Below are positions 25,758-33,219 of a stretch of DNA of 64,000 nucleotides, in pieces. The stretch spans positions 124,001 to 188,000 of the forward strand of contig DATGZN010000006.1 of NCBI GenBank assembly GCA_035297145.1, written 5' to 3'. The notes below the pieces were generated by a model that saw nothing but the letters and a program-made list of their open reading frames with translations, was not told the DNA's origin and did no database searches. Made by a program: the position numbers and the translations under genes. Source of the DNA: QHXW01 sp035297145 (lineage in GTDB: Bacteria; Acidobacteriota; Terriglobia; Bryobacterales; Bryobacteraceae). The stretch's first letter is position 1; every line of letters begins with the position of its first letter.

Positions 25758-26549
25758 GTGATCGGAGCGAAGATGTTGGATCTGGTAAACCTCGAGCAGC
25801 GACTTGATTCGGATTTGAGTTTGAGCGCAGTCGCGGACACTGCGGCCGGCGCTGTGGCGTTCTTGGCTCAGAGCGGAAACGCCCTGCGCTGGTTAAGTCG
25901 TGCGAATGTCCTATGCCGACTTCTGCTCGGCCGCCGGCTGCAAGTCATTCAAGAGCGCCGGCTATGGGAGTCGATGGAACGGCCAATCGGCAACGGAGAG
26001 AACGAAGCTGGTGCTCGTTATCATGGCTGGGACGATTTTATGTCGCATGGTTTTCCCGCGATGAGCGGGTTGAGCAAGCAAACTGGCTACGCTGCCCTCA
26101 AGCTCGCACAGGCAGCGGTCTTGCGGAATATGCCGGAACCGGAGCTGCGGAAGTTCGAGAACCTCGGCAATGCCTTTGAGCTCGTCAAGCTCGAACGAAA
26201 GGGCGTTCGGATAAGTGAAGAACTGATTGTCGCTGCTGAGACGCTGCCGGTGGGGGAGTTCCGGCAGATGGCCGGCTCCGGTAAGAAAGCGACCGTAGAA
26301 GTACTGGTTGATGACAGCGACACCGCTCGCAGGCTCCAATGGATCTTAAACTTTTTGAAGATGGCCGATCCGGACTCGCTATTGGCTTTTCAAGAGGTAC
26401 TCCAAAACGCCATGCTCCAAGCTGACGGGAACGCGTCGGATGCACTTGATTGCATCATCGCTGCTTGCATACATCAGTGGCGGCAAGAGGGGCTACCCGA
26501 GTTTGCAGTCTCTCGTGAGCTGTCGCAGGAGGTTCGTCGAAGTTACTAA
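25758..26549 (+). CDS. Uncharacterised helical protein
   Basis: 263 residues, no signal peptide. The middle (about 90-170) is an ordered-looking helical region (GWDDFMSHGFPAMSGLSKQTGYAALKLAQAAVL, ELRKFENLGNAFELVKLERKG). It is followed by VDDSDTARRLQWILNFLKMADPDSLLAFQEVL, and the C-terminus has CIIAACIHQW. The spacing of Leu/Ala suggests all-alpha packing. It resembles DNA- or replication-associated proteins of mobile elements only in general style, so I assign no function. Two ATGs (25758 and 25773) are possible starts. Downstream is a 690-base stretch without a convincing gene. Confidence 0.55.
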   Translation: MIGAKMLDLVNLEQRLDSDLSLSAVADTAAGAVAFLAQSGNALRWLSRANVLCRLLLGRRLQVIQERRLWESMERPIGNGENEAGARYHGWDDFMSHGFPAMSGLSKQTGYAALKLAQAAVLRNMPEPELRKFENLGNAFELVKLERKGVRISEELIVAAETLPVGEFRQMAGSGKKATVEVLVDDSDTARRLQWILNFLKMADPDSLLAFQEVLQNAMLQADGNASDALDCIIAACIHQWRQEGLPEFAVSRELSQEVRRSY

Positions 26550-27240
26550 GAGTTGCGGGGCGGCGCAGAGAACAGCCGAGGCAGAAGCACCACGGCCTCC
26601 AACGCGCCTCCACCCCACGGGCCGGACGCGCTGCTCCTGCTTGTTGTGCTCGTAGCACCAGCGCACTAGAGGCTCGGGCACATCCGGGTTGGCGTGCGGC
26701 AAGTCGTTCAGCATGAGCTGCTGGAATGATGTCGACATCGACCCATCCACGCCTACCGTCGCGACCAGCATCTTGACTGTCACAGCGCTTTCAGACATGT
26801 CCGTTAATGATGCTCCACGACGGGCGCCATGCTCCACTTTTCCGAGAGGGGCGTTTCGTCCCGCGTGCACCGCGGCTTCAAGCTTACCTGCCCAGGCGTC
26901 AGATTGCTCGATCGGGTGCGAGTGGCGGGCACCCGTGTCGGGTAATCGCTGAGCGGTTGGTGACACTCAACGGTTTTGCGGAGTTCGACGCGAGCGCCCA
27001 GCTCACATTCTGCCGAGTAGCATCTCGCGAGGGAATCGGGAAATCACCCGCCGCGGCTTGTGGCGCAGGGCATGCTCTTCACCGGAAAGTTGACAATCCA
27101 TGCGCCACGACTGGTTCGCAACGCTCACCAGCGAGCGCAAGCGCTTTCATAATCGCCTTCAACGCACCTTTCAGGCACTACCCGCGGTCGAGCCACGTCT
27201 GACCCTCATATAATGGCTGATACCCGAAACGAGGTGCTTT
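26550..27240. other. Gene-poor stretch of about 690 bases
   Basis: No convincing gene. A minus-strand ORF (26966-26493, 157 codons) contains the protein-like stretch MSESAVTVKMLVATVGVDG and ends NDLPHANPDVPEPLVRWCYEHNKQEQ, but its ends are Arg/Ala-rich and it overlaps the 3' end of the 25758 gene. It may be a decayed gene. Nothing recognisable as a transposase, tRNA or repeat was found. Confidence 0.35.
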
Positions 27241-28071
27241 ATGAACTACAGAGTCTCGCGCAGGCGTCTCCTCTGCGGCGGAACTGGAGCCGCCGGGATT
27301 GGCTTGCTCGGCATCGCTGCGGACCAGACGTCTCGTCAACGGCCGCGGGCGCTCGCGCTCATCGGCGATCGTTATCATAATCCGGACTACATTCGCGTGA
27401 GCCTGGACCGGGTCTTCCGAGAAGTCGGAGTCCCAGTGGATTACACAATCCTGTACGATCAGCTCTCGCGCGACTTGCTCAAGAACTACGATCTGTTTAT
27501 GTGTTTGCGGGACGGGATGATCTGGCCGAATGGCTATCTCGGGCCAGACGCCTACACCGACTACGAGCGGGGGTTGGAGAATGACTCTCCCGAACCCAAA
27601 CCCGAATCCTGGATCACCGAAGAGCAGGGCGCTGCGGTGAAGGAATTCGTGATGGCGGGAGGTGGATTTTATTCACTGCACAACAACAGTCACGTGTCGC
27701 TGTCGTCTAGGAATTACCGCGACGTCATGGGCGGCGCTTACATCGGCCATCCAGCGCTGCGGCCGTTTCAGGTACACGTGGTGAACAAGGAACACCCGAT
27801 CACACAAGGTATCCAGGATTTCATGGTTAACGACGAGCAGCACTTCGTCGCTTATGACAAGGACTCAAAGCACGTGATTCTAGAGTCGGAGAACCTGGAT
27901 GGGCTGGAATACGAGAATCATGGAAGGAAGTCGGTCGCAGGCTGGGCGTACCCTTACGGTAAGGGGCGGGTCGTGTTCACCGCCGTCGGACATACGAATC
28001 ATGCCCTGTGGATTCCGGCTCATTTCGAATTGCAGAAGAGAGCGGTGCGGTGGCTGCTGAAGCAGATTTGA
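27241..28071 (+). CDS. ThuA-like domain protein, Tat-exported
   Basis: 276 residues. A twin-arginine leader (RRRLLCGG followed by GAAGIGLLGI) targets it for export. The mature part is a glutamine-amidotransferase-like fold of the ThuA type: ALALIGDRYHNPDYIRVSLDRV, an inner strand YDLFMCLRDGM, an open loop then EFVMAGGGFYSLHNNSH with the nucleophile-position Ser, HPALRPFQVHVVNKEHPITQGI, and GRVVFTAVGHTNHALW. ThuA-like domains are found in enzymes and binding proteins acting on disaccharides (trehalose, cellobiose). It begins a plus-strand group with the SMP-30 and ABM-like genes, though with about 95 bases between this and the next gene. Confidence 0.8.
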   Translation: MNYRVSRRRLLCGGTGAAGIGLLGIAADQTSRQRPRALALIGDRYHNPDYIRVSLDRVFREVGVPVDYTILYDQLSRDLLKNYDLFMCLRDGMIWPNGYLGPDAYTDYERGLENDSPEPKPESWITEEQGAAVKEFVMAGGGFYSLHNNSHVSLSSRNYRDVMGGAYIGHPALRPFQVHVVNKEHPITQGIQDFMVNDEQHFVAYDKDSKHVILESENLDGLEYENHGRKSVAGWAYPYGKGRVVFTAVGHTNHALWIPAHFELQKRAVRWLLKQI

Positions 28072-28164
28072 AGGTGGCGCTGGCATTTCCGCCTAGGTCG
28101 GTTTGTGAGATTGGCCTTGACGCTTGAGTCCCGCCGTGAAAACGAAAGGTTCTTTGCCCATAAA

Positions 28165-29193
28165 ATGACGAATATAAAAACTCTGCTTGTTCTCGCCGCC
28201 GCCGTTCTGCTGGTTGGCTGTTCCCAAGCGACGGCGCCGGCGCCCGCGCCCGTGGCCGAAATGCAGAGCGTGGGGAGCATTGTTCGCCTCGATCCGGCGT
28301 TCGATTCGATCGTGCCGAAGGATGCGCAAATCGAGAAGGTTGGCGGCGGATTCCAGTTTACGGAGGGACCGCTGTGGCGGCCCGATGGCCACCTGTGGTT
28401 TAGCGACGTGATCGGAAACGTGGTTCGCTCCATTACGCCGTCTGGACAGGTTGAGGTCCTGATCAAGGATTCCGGAGGTCAATCCTCCGCGCCCCCGGGG
28501 TCTTTCATCGGCTCCAACGCCATGGTCGCCGATAAGGACGGATTTGTGCTCCTTTGCCAGCACACCAATCGCCGCATTGTGCGGGTGGCCAAGGACTTCA
28601 CCATGACGCCATACCTAGAGAAGTACCAGGGCAAGCGCTTCAACAGCCCCAACGACCTGGTGTATAAGTCCGACGGAGCGCTCTACTTCACGGACCCGCC
28701 CTACGGGCTGTTGAAGCAGGATGACGACCCCGCGAAGGAATTGAAATTCAATGGCGTCTTCCGGTATGCCGGCGGCAAATTGCAGGTAGTGGTCAAGGAC
28801 CTGACGCGCCCCAATGGACTCGCGTTCTCGCCTGACGAGAAAACGTTCTACATTGCCAATTCCGACGAAAAGCACAAGGTCTGGATGCGATACGACGTGG
28901 CAGCGGATGGCACTGTCACCAACGGCAAGGTGTTCGCCGATGTGACCGCCGAGAAGGAAGATGGCCTTCCCGACGGTATGAAGGTGGATTTGCAGGGCAA
29001 CGTTTACGGCAGCGGTCCGGGCGGCGTCTGGGTGTTCTCACCCGATGGCAAACATCTCGGCACGATCAAGCCGCCCGAGACACCAGCGAACTGCGGATGG
29101 GCCGAAGATGGTAACACGCTTTACATTACCGCCCGCACCAGCGTGTACCGCATCAAGCTCGCGGTAGCGGGCGAGAAACCCCTTTACCAATAG
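28165..29193 (+). CDS. SMP-30/gluconolactonase-like lipoprotein
   Basis: 342 residues from ATG 28165, chosen because it gives a lipoprotein signal peptide with lipobox LVGC (acylated Cys at about 19) that a longer ORF would bury. The rest is a six-bladed beta-propeller of the SMP-30/regucalcin/gluconolactonase family. The metal and catalytic residues are visible: Glu in TEGPLWRPDG, Asn in NSPNDLVYKSDG, and Asp in RPNGLAFSPDEKTFYIANSD. Such enzymes hydrolyse sugar lactones or related esters. It could supply the lactonase step for the fucose or rhamnose pathways, but the nearest pathway genes are several kilobases away. Confidence 0.88.
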   Translation: MTNIKTLLVLAAAVLLVGCSQATAPAPAPVAEMQSVGSIVRLDPAFDSIVPKDAQIEKVGGGFQFTEGPLWRPDGHLWFSDVIGNVVRSITPSGQVEVLIKDSGGQSSAPPGSFIGSNAMVADKDGFVLLCQHTNRRIVRVAKDFTMTPYLEKYQGKRFNSPNDLVYKSDGALYFTDPPYGLLKQDDDPAKELKFNGVFRYAGGKLQVVVKDLTRPNGLAFSPDEKTFYIANSDEKHKVWMRYDVAADGTVTNGKVFADVTAEKEDGLPDGMKVDLQGNVYGSGPGGVWVFSPDGKHLGTIKPPETPANCGWAEDGNTLYITARTSVYRIKLAVAGEKPLYQ

Positions 29194-29208
29194 GGCACAG
29201 GAGGAGTG

Positions 29209-29613
29209 ATGAAGCGACGGTCGTACCTGAAGGCAATGCTGACCGCCACGGTCGGCCTCAGCGAGGCCGGCGTCCTAGCGCCGAAGAAGCAGGCGCAGAA
29301 CCCGATCGTACTGTATGTGGATCTCTCGGTCGATCCGGCCAACGAACAGGAGATGCTGCACAACTTCCATACGATCTTCAAACCCGCGGCCTTGAAGTTT
29401 CCGGGTTATGTCGATGTGAAGATGTGCAAGCTGCGGTCGGCCATCCAGGGCGCGCCGCCGAGCGGAGTGAATTACCGTTTCCAGTTGACGTACGAGAGTG
29501 AGGAGCTGCGGCAGAAATGGGTGGCTTCCGAGACGCACCAGAAGGTGTGGCCCACCATCGAGAACACACTCAAATCCAAGAACTACGTCGTGCTTCTGTT
29601 TGATTCTGTGTAG
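29209..29613 (+). CDS. ABM-domain-like small protein, Tat leader
   Basis: 134 residues. AGGAGG (29199-29204) fits the ATG at 29209 rather than the overlapping GTG at 29206. The leader MKRRSYLKAMLTATVGLSEAG looks like a weak Tat/Sec signal. The mature part is a ferredoxin-like alpha+beta domain of the antibiotic-biosynthesis-monooxygenase (ABM) type: YVDLSVDPANEQEMLHNFHTIFKPAALKFPGYVDVKMCKL, YRFQLTYESEELRQKWVASETHQKVWPTIENTL. Members are often small oxygenases or sensors of oxidised compounds. It lies 15 bases after the SMP-30 gene and is probably co-translated. Confidence 0.75.
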   Translation: MKRRSYLKAMLTATVGLSEAGVLAPKKQAQNPIVLYVDLSVDPANEQEMLHNFHTIFKPAALKFPGYVDVKMCKLRSAIQGAPPSGVNYRFQLTYESEELRQKWVASETHQKVWPTIENTLKSKNYVVLLFDSV

Positions 29614-29621
29614 TCCCTTGC

Positions 29622-29639
29622 GGCGCGTGTGGACGCGCC
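29622..29639. terminator. Candidate bidirectional terminator
   Basis: GGCGCG (29622-29627) and CGCGCC (29634-29639) form a 6-bp G+C stem with a 6-base loop in the 26-base gap between the convergent ABM-like and bicupin genes. There is no T-run, so termination would need another mechanism or be weak. Confidence 0.35.
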
Positions 29640-30524
29640 CTACTCGTCGTCGTTGCCCATTCCGCCAAGCACCGTCTCTAAAACGCCCTTCTGGCTGGCG
29701 ATCCCGATGATCATGAATTCAAGGTCCTGGGAACTGTTGTTCTTGAACAAGTGGGCTTCGTTCAACAGGACCGGCACTGCATCACCCTTATGGATCTGGG
29801 CTGTTTCCCCATTCACCTGTGCCTGGCCATTGCCGTTCAGGACGAAATAGACCTCTTCGATCCCGGGATGCCGGTGCAGTCCTTCGGACGCGCCCGGAGG
29901 CAGCAGCAGGTGATCCATGTAGGACCAGTTGGAGTGAAATACGCTGGGATCGAGGGCGCGACGATATCGCGCCGTGCCTTCTCCGCCGTGATAACCCTGC
30001 ACCGCGCGCAGCAGTTCCTTATCCAACCGCATGGTCATGAACACGGGGATGGGATCCTTGGCGACGTCGGTGCGTGCGTCCCCCAGGTCGAAGGCGTCGT
30101 ATTTGCCCTTGACGGCCGTCACGTTGATGTTCATGAATTCGACCGGATGGTCCGATGGATTGTAGATGGCGTGCGAGTGCCCCATGCGGCAGGGGGCGCC
30201 AACTGTTCCCTTCAATACGGACGTTCGTCCGTCAATGGTGAACTCCGCCTCGCCGTCGAAGACGATGAACATCTCCTCGCATTGATTGTGGAAGTGATGG
30301 CCCACGCCGCCGCCGGGCATGATCTGGCAACGATGGATGAAGTCCAGGTTAGTAGTCAGCGCATTGCCGGGCAGGAGTGTTTCGCAGGCCATATCGCCCG
30401 CGCTCTTGTGGGAGCGGCTACGGGTATAGTTGCTCGGGTCGGTATGTCCAATCCGCTGAGCCAGGGGATCTCTAGGCAGCAGGGGTGCTACCAGCGCGAC
30501 AATCAGAACAACCGTTCTCTTCGT
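29640..30524 (-). CDS. Bicupin protein, apparent ACG start codon, exported
   Basis: The ORF from ATG 30392 (250 residues) lacks a leader. In the same frame the sequence continues upstream without a stop for 44 codons: ACG at 30524-30522, then KRTVVLIVALVAPLLPRDPLA, an ideal signal peptide ending before Gln. AGGAGG lies at 30536-30531, exactly 6 bases before the ACG. I therefore take 30524 as the start; translation would use ACG, or the codon is a mutated ATG. The body has two cupin domains: GHHFHNQCEEMFIVFDGEAEF and GLHRHPGIEEVYFVLNGNGQA, both with the metal-binding His-x-His/Glu set. The function is likely sugar or organic acid binding or isomerisation. Confidence 0.75.
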   Translation of the reverse strand, partial: TKRTVVLIVALVAPLLPRDPLAQRIGHTDPSNYTRSRSHKSAGDMACETLLPGNALTTNLDFIHRCQIMPGGGVGHHFHNQCEEMFIVFDGEAEFTIDGRTSVLKGTVGAPCRMGHSHAIYNPSDHPVEFMNINVTAVKGKYDAFDLGDARTDVAKDPIPVFMTMRLDKELLRAVQGYHGGEGTARYRRALDPSVFHSNWSYMDHLLLPPGASEGLHRHPGIEEVYFVLNGNGQAQVNGETAQIHKGDAVPVLLNEAHLFKNNSSQDLEFMIIGIASQKGVLETVLGGMGNDDE

Positions 30525-30714
30525 TGCTCACCTCCTGTGTATCCTTACCGCCCAGCGATGATATCGCATTCCTCCCATATCGTCAGACGCCCTCAACCCT
30601 TCCGGCCGCTCCCGCTGCGAAACGGTTGACAGTTCCTGCCGGCTCTCCGCGAGAGATCTTAACCGGCGACAGTCGAGACGTGCGCCCACGGGAACAGCGA
30701 TGCAATGGCCGCGT

Positions 30715-31677
30715 CTAAACGAAAGCACCGTCCGAATAACGAGGCGCGGAAGCCTGCTTTTTGACGTCGCGCTTCCAGTTTTCCAAGCGCGGTCCTGCCA
30801 GGTTTGCAGCGCTCTCACGGACTTTCGCCATCTGTTCCTGTGACATGGGTTTGAACTGCTGCGCGATCCGAACATCGTCTTCGATCTGCCCAATGGTCGT
30901 GCATCCCAAAGCCAGACAGTGAATCGGAAGGCTCAGCACGTACGTGAGGCAGTCTTTCAGATGGATCTCGGCAAGCAGGCCGGCATTAGCAGTGCTCTTC
31001 ATCCCTTGAATCCCCATCCCGCGCTCGACGGCGACGGGCAGCACCGCTTTCTCGAAGCTCAGGTATGCGGGGTCCGCAGGGTTCAGGGGCATCAGGATCG
31101 TGTCGTACTGCTCGTAGTTCTTGAGCATTGCCAGATGGACTTCCGGATCGTGATGCCCAGTGAAGCCCATGAAGCGGCATTTTCCCGCTTTCTTGGCGGC
31201 CACGAAAGCTTCGATGGCGCCATCGGGCGCAAAGATCTGCTGAACTTCATCCACCGTGCTGACCTGGTGAATTTGCCAGAGATCGAGGTAATCGGTTTTC
31301 AGCGCGCGCAGAGACTTCTCGAGGTCCTCTTCGGCGCCCTTGCGGCTGCGCTGCGGCGACTTGGTGGTGAGGAAGATGTGCTTGCGAAACGGCGGCAGAA
31401 CTGCTCCGTAGACTTCTTCGGATTTTCCGTTCCAATAAATGCGCGCACAGTCGAAGTAGTTGATACCAAGTTCGTAGGCGCGCAGGGTGATAGCCTTGGC
31501 GTCCTCATAGCTGCACAGGGGAAAGCGGCCGCCCGCCTGGCCGATGATCGTGAGTTTTTCACCGGTCTTGCCGAAAACCCTTGTGGGGATGTCGCCCGCG
31601 GCCACCTTAGCGGCGTGAGCGCCGGGCAGGGAAAATCCGGCTACCGCGGACGTGGAGAGGAATGTCCTGCGTTTCAT
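30715..31677 (-). CDS. Aldo/keto reductase, exported
   Basis: 320 residues from ATG 31677 (MKRRTFLSTSAVAG, a Tat-type leader) with an alternative ATG at 31689. The (beta/alpha)8 AKR fold is clear: GINYFDCARIYWNGKSEEVYG with the conserved Asp and Tyr, FLTTKSPQRS with the conserved Lys, and DYLDLWQIHQV with the conserved His. NADPH-binding residues lie in the C-terminal part (LALGCTTIGQIEDDV). The GFTGHHDPEVHLAML and MGIQGMKST motifs are typical of the branch related to predicted oxidoreductases of the aldo-keto type found in soil bacteria. Substrate unknown; sugar or sugar-acid oxidation is likely given the neighbourhood. Confidence 0.88.
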   Translation of the reverse strand: MKRRTFLSTSAVAGFSLPGAHAAKVAAGDIPTRVFGKTGEKLTIIGQAGGRFPLCSYEDAKAITLRAYELGINYFDCARIYWNGKSEEVYGAVLPPFRKHIFLTTKSPQRSRKGAEEDLEKSLRALKTDYLDLWQIHQVSTVDEVQQIFAPDGAIEAFVAAKKAGKCRFMGFTGHHDPEVHLAMLKNYEQYDTILMPLNPADPAYLSFEKAVLPVAVERGMGIQGMKSTANAGLLAEIHLKDCLTYVLSLPIHCLALGCTTIGQIEDDVRIAQQFKPMSQEQMAKVRESAANLAGPRLENWKRDVKKQASAPRYSDGAFV

Positions 31678-31790
31678 CTTAGCCTCCATAGCTGATCTGA
31701 TGTCCTTATAAGGATACGTCTGAAAGATTCGTATCGCGAATCATGGCTTGACAAGATTGCCGCAGTTTCAAATAATCGGAGCCGTGTGCC

Positions 31791-33050
31791 ATGCGACGGC
31801 GGAGTTTTCTTGCACTCGGTAGCGGCGCCGCGCTGGGGCTCATGCATCGCGCAAGTGCCATGCCCGTTCCCTTTCAAGACGAAAAGAGCAAACTGAAAAT
31901 CACCGGCGTCCGCCTGGTTCACGTGAAGCCGAAGCGGCCCGTGCCTGCTTACGAGCCGGCAGCGGGCTCCTGGTCGACCGGCGGAGTGGAAGTCGCCAAC
32001 CCCATGTCCATTTACCCGGAGTACAAGGCACAGCGGTCTTTGTTCATGCCGGACCCCGGAAAACTCGAGACCTTCACGGTTGAGATCACAACCGATAAAG
32101 GCGTGAAAGGCTATGGAAGCGGCGGCATCGCTGGTGGGCATGTGGTGACCGGGCATTTCACCAAGCTTCTGATCGGCGAAGACCCTTTCAACATTGAGCG
32201 GATCTGGGACATTCTTTTTCGCTCCAGCATGTACTACGGACAGGCGGGCGTAGTGCCTCACGCCATCAGTGGTGTCGACCTGGCACTTTGGGATCTGATC
32301 GGCAACGCGCTGGGCATGCCAGTTTACAAACTGTTGGGCGGCGAAACCAAGACGCGCATTCCTACGTACTGCACGGGCAATGACATCGAGCAGCACATCC
32401 AGTTCGGCTACAAGCGGCTCAAGCTGGCAGTCCCCTACGGCCCGGCCGACGGGCGGGAAGGGCTGAAGAAGAACACTGAGCTGGTGAAGCACACGCGCGA
32501 GCTGCTGGGCCCCGATGGCGACATTATGCTTGATTGCTGGATGGCGCTGAACGAGCAATACACCATTGAGCTGGCGGATATGGTTGCGCCTTACCGTGTC
32601 TACTGGATGGAAGAGTGCCTCCCACCGTACGATTTCGAGGGTTTTGGACGGCTGCGGGCCGCCATCAAGTCGACGCGCATTGTAGCAGGGGAACACATTT
32701 ACTTCCGCTATGGTTTTCGGCAAATGCTGGAACATAAGGCAGCGGCGATCTGGCAGCCGGATATTCACTGGTGCGGTGGCCTGACCGAGCTGCGGCGCAT
32801 CGCGGCGCTGGCTTCGGCATACGACATTCCCGTGATTCCGCACGCCGGAGGTGTACAGGACTGTGTGCATTTCACTATGGCCACGCCGAATGCGCCGTGG
32901 TCGGAAATGTTCATGCCACCGCCGGGTGGACCAGCAGAGGTCTACCGGCGCTTCGAAGAAGACAACCAGATCACTCGTGGCCCAGAAGGCATCTACATGC
33001 GTCCGTCCGAGCGGCCAGGGTTCGGCTGGGATCTAGAGGTTACGTCGTGA
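31791..33050 (+). CDS. Enolase-superfamily L-rhamnonate dehydratase-like enzyme, Tat-exported
   Basis: 419 residues with a Tat leader (MRRRSFLALGSGAALG). The C-terminal TIM barrel matches L-rhamnonate dehydratase: KLAVPYGPADGREGLKKN, MLDCWMALNEQYT with the first metal Asp, WMEECLPPYD with the Glu ligand, IVAGEHIYFRYGFR with the third ligand, WQPDIHWCGGLTELRRIAAL, and VIPHAGGVQDC with the catalytic His. The ending PSERPGFGWDLE is also typical. It would dehydrate L-rhamnonate or a similar acid sugar to the 2-keto-3-deoxy acid. Export of such an enzyme is unusual and recurs in this lineage. Divergent from the aldo/keto reductase. Confidence 0.85.
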   Translation: MRRRSFLALGSGAALGLMHRASAMPVPFQDEKSKLKITGVRLVHVKPKRPVPAYEPAAGSWSTGGVEVANPMSIYPEYKAQRSLFMPDPGKLETFTVEITTDKGVKGYGSGGIAGGHVVTGHFTKLLIGEDPFNIERIWDILFRSSMYYGQAGVVPHAISGVDLALWDLIGNALGMPVYKLLGGETKTRIPTYCTGNDIEQHIQFGYKRLKLAVPYGPADGREGLKKNTELVKHTRELLGPDGDIMLDCWMALNEQYTIELADMVAPYRVYWMEECLPPYDFEGFGRLRAAIKSTRIVAGEHIYFRYGFRQMLEHKAAAIWQPDIHWCGGLTELRRIAALASAYDIPVIPHAGGVQDCVHFTMATPNAPWSEMFMPPPGGPAEVYRRFEEDNQITRGPEGIYMRPSERPGFGWDLEVTS

Positions 33051-33219
33051 AACCGTCGGCTCTGGAGGCGAGCGCTAGGTCGGCCCTGCTAGGATAAGTG
33101 CGGGGCGGACGGAACAGTGCTTTTTTGTGCGTTCTCGCCGGACCAATCCCGCCGCTCCCGCTCAGGATCGGGAGGATGGTTGGGGTTCGAGCACGCGGCA
33201 ACTCAAGGTGGTGGCTCCA

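Noticed and set aside
31674..32870. Minus-strand ORF of 398 codons over the rhamnonate-dehydratase-like gene
   Set aside because: Antisense of a gene with all enolase-superfamily motifs; its own translation has none.
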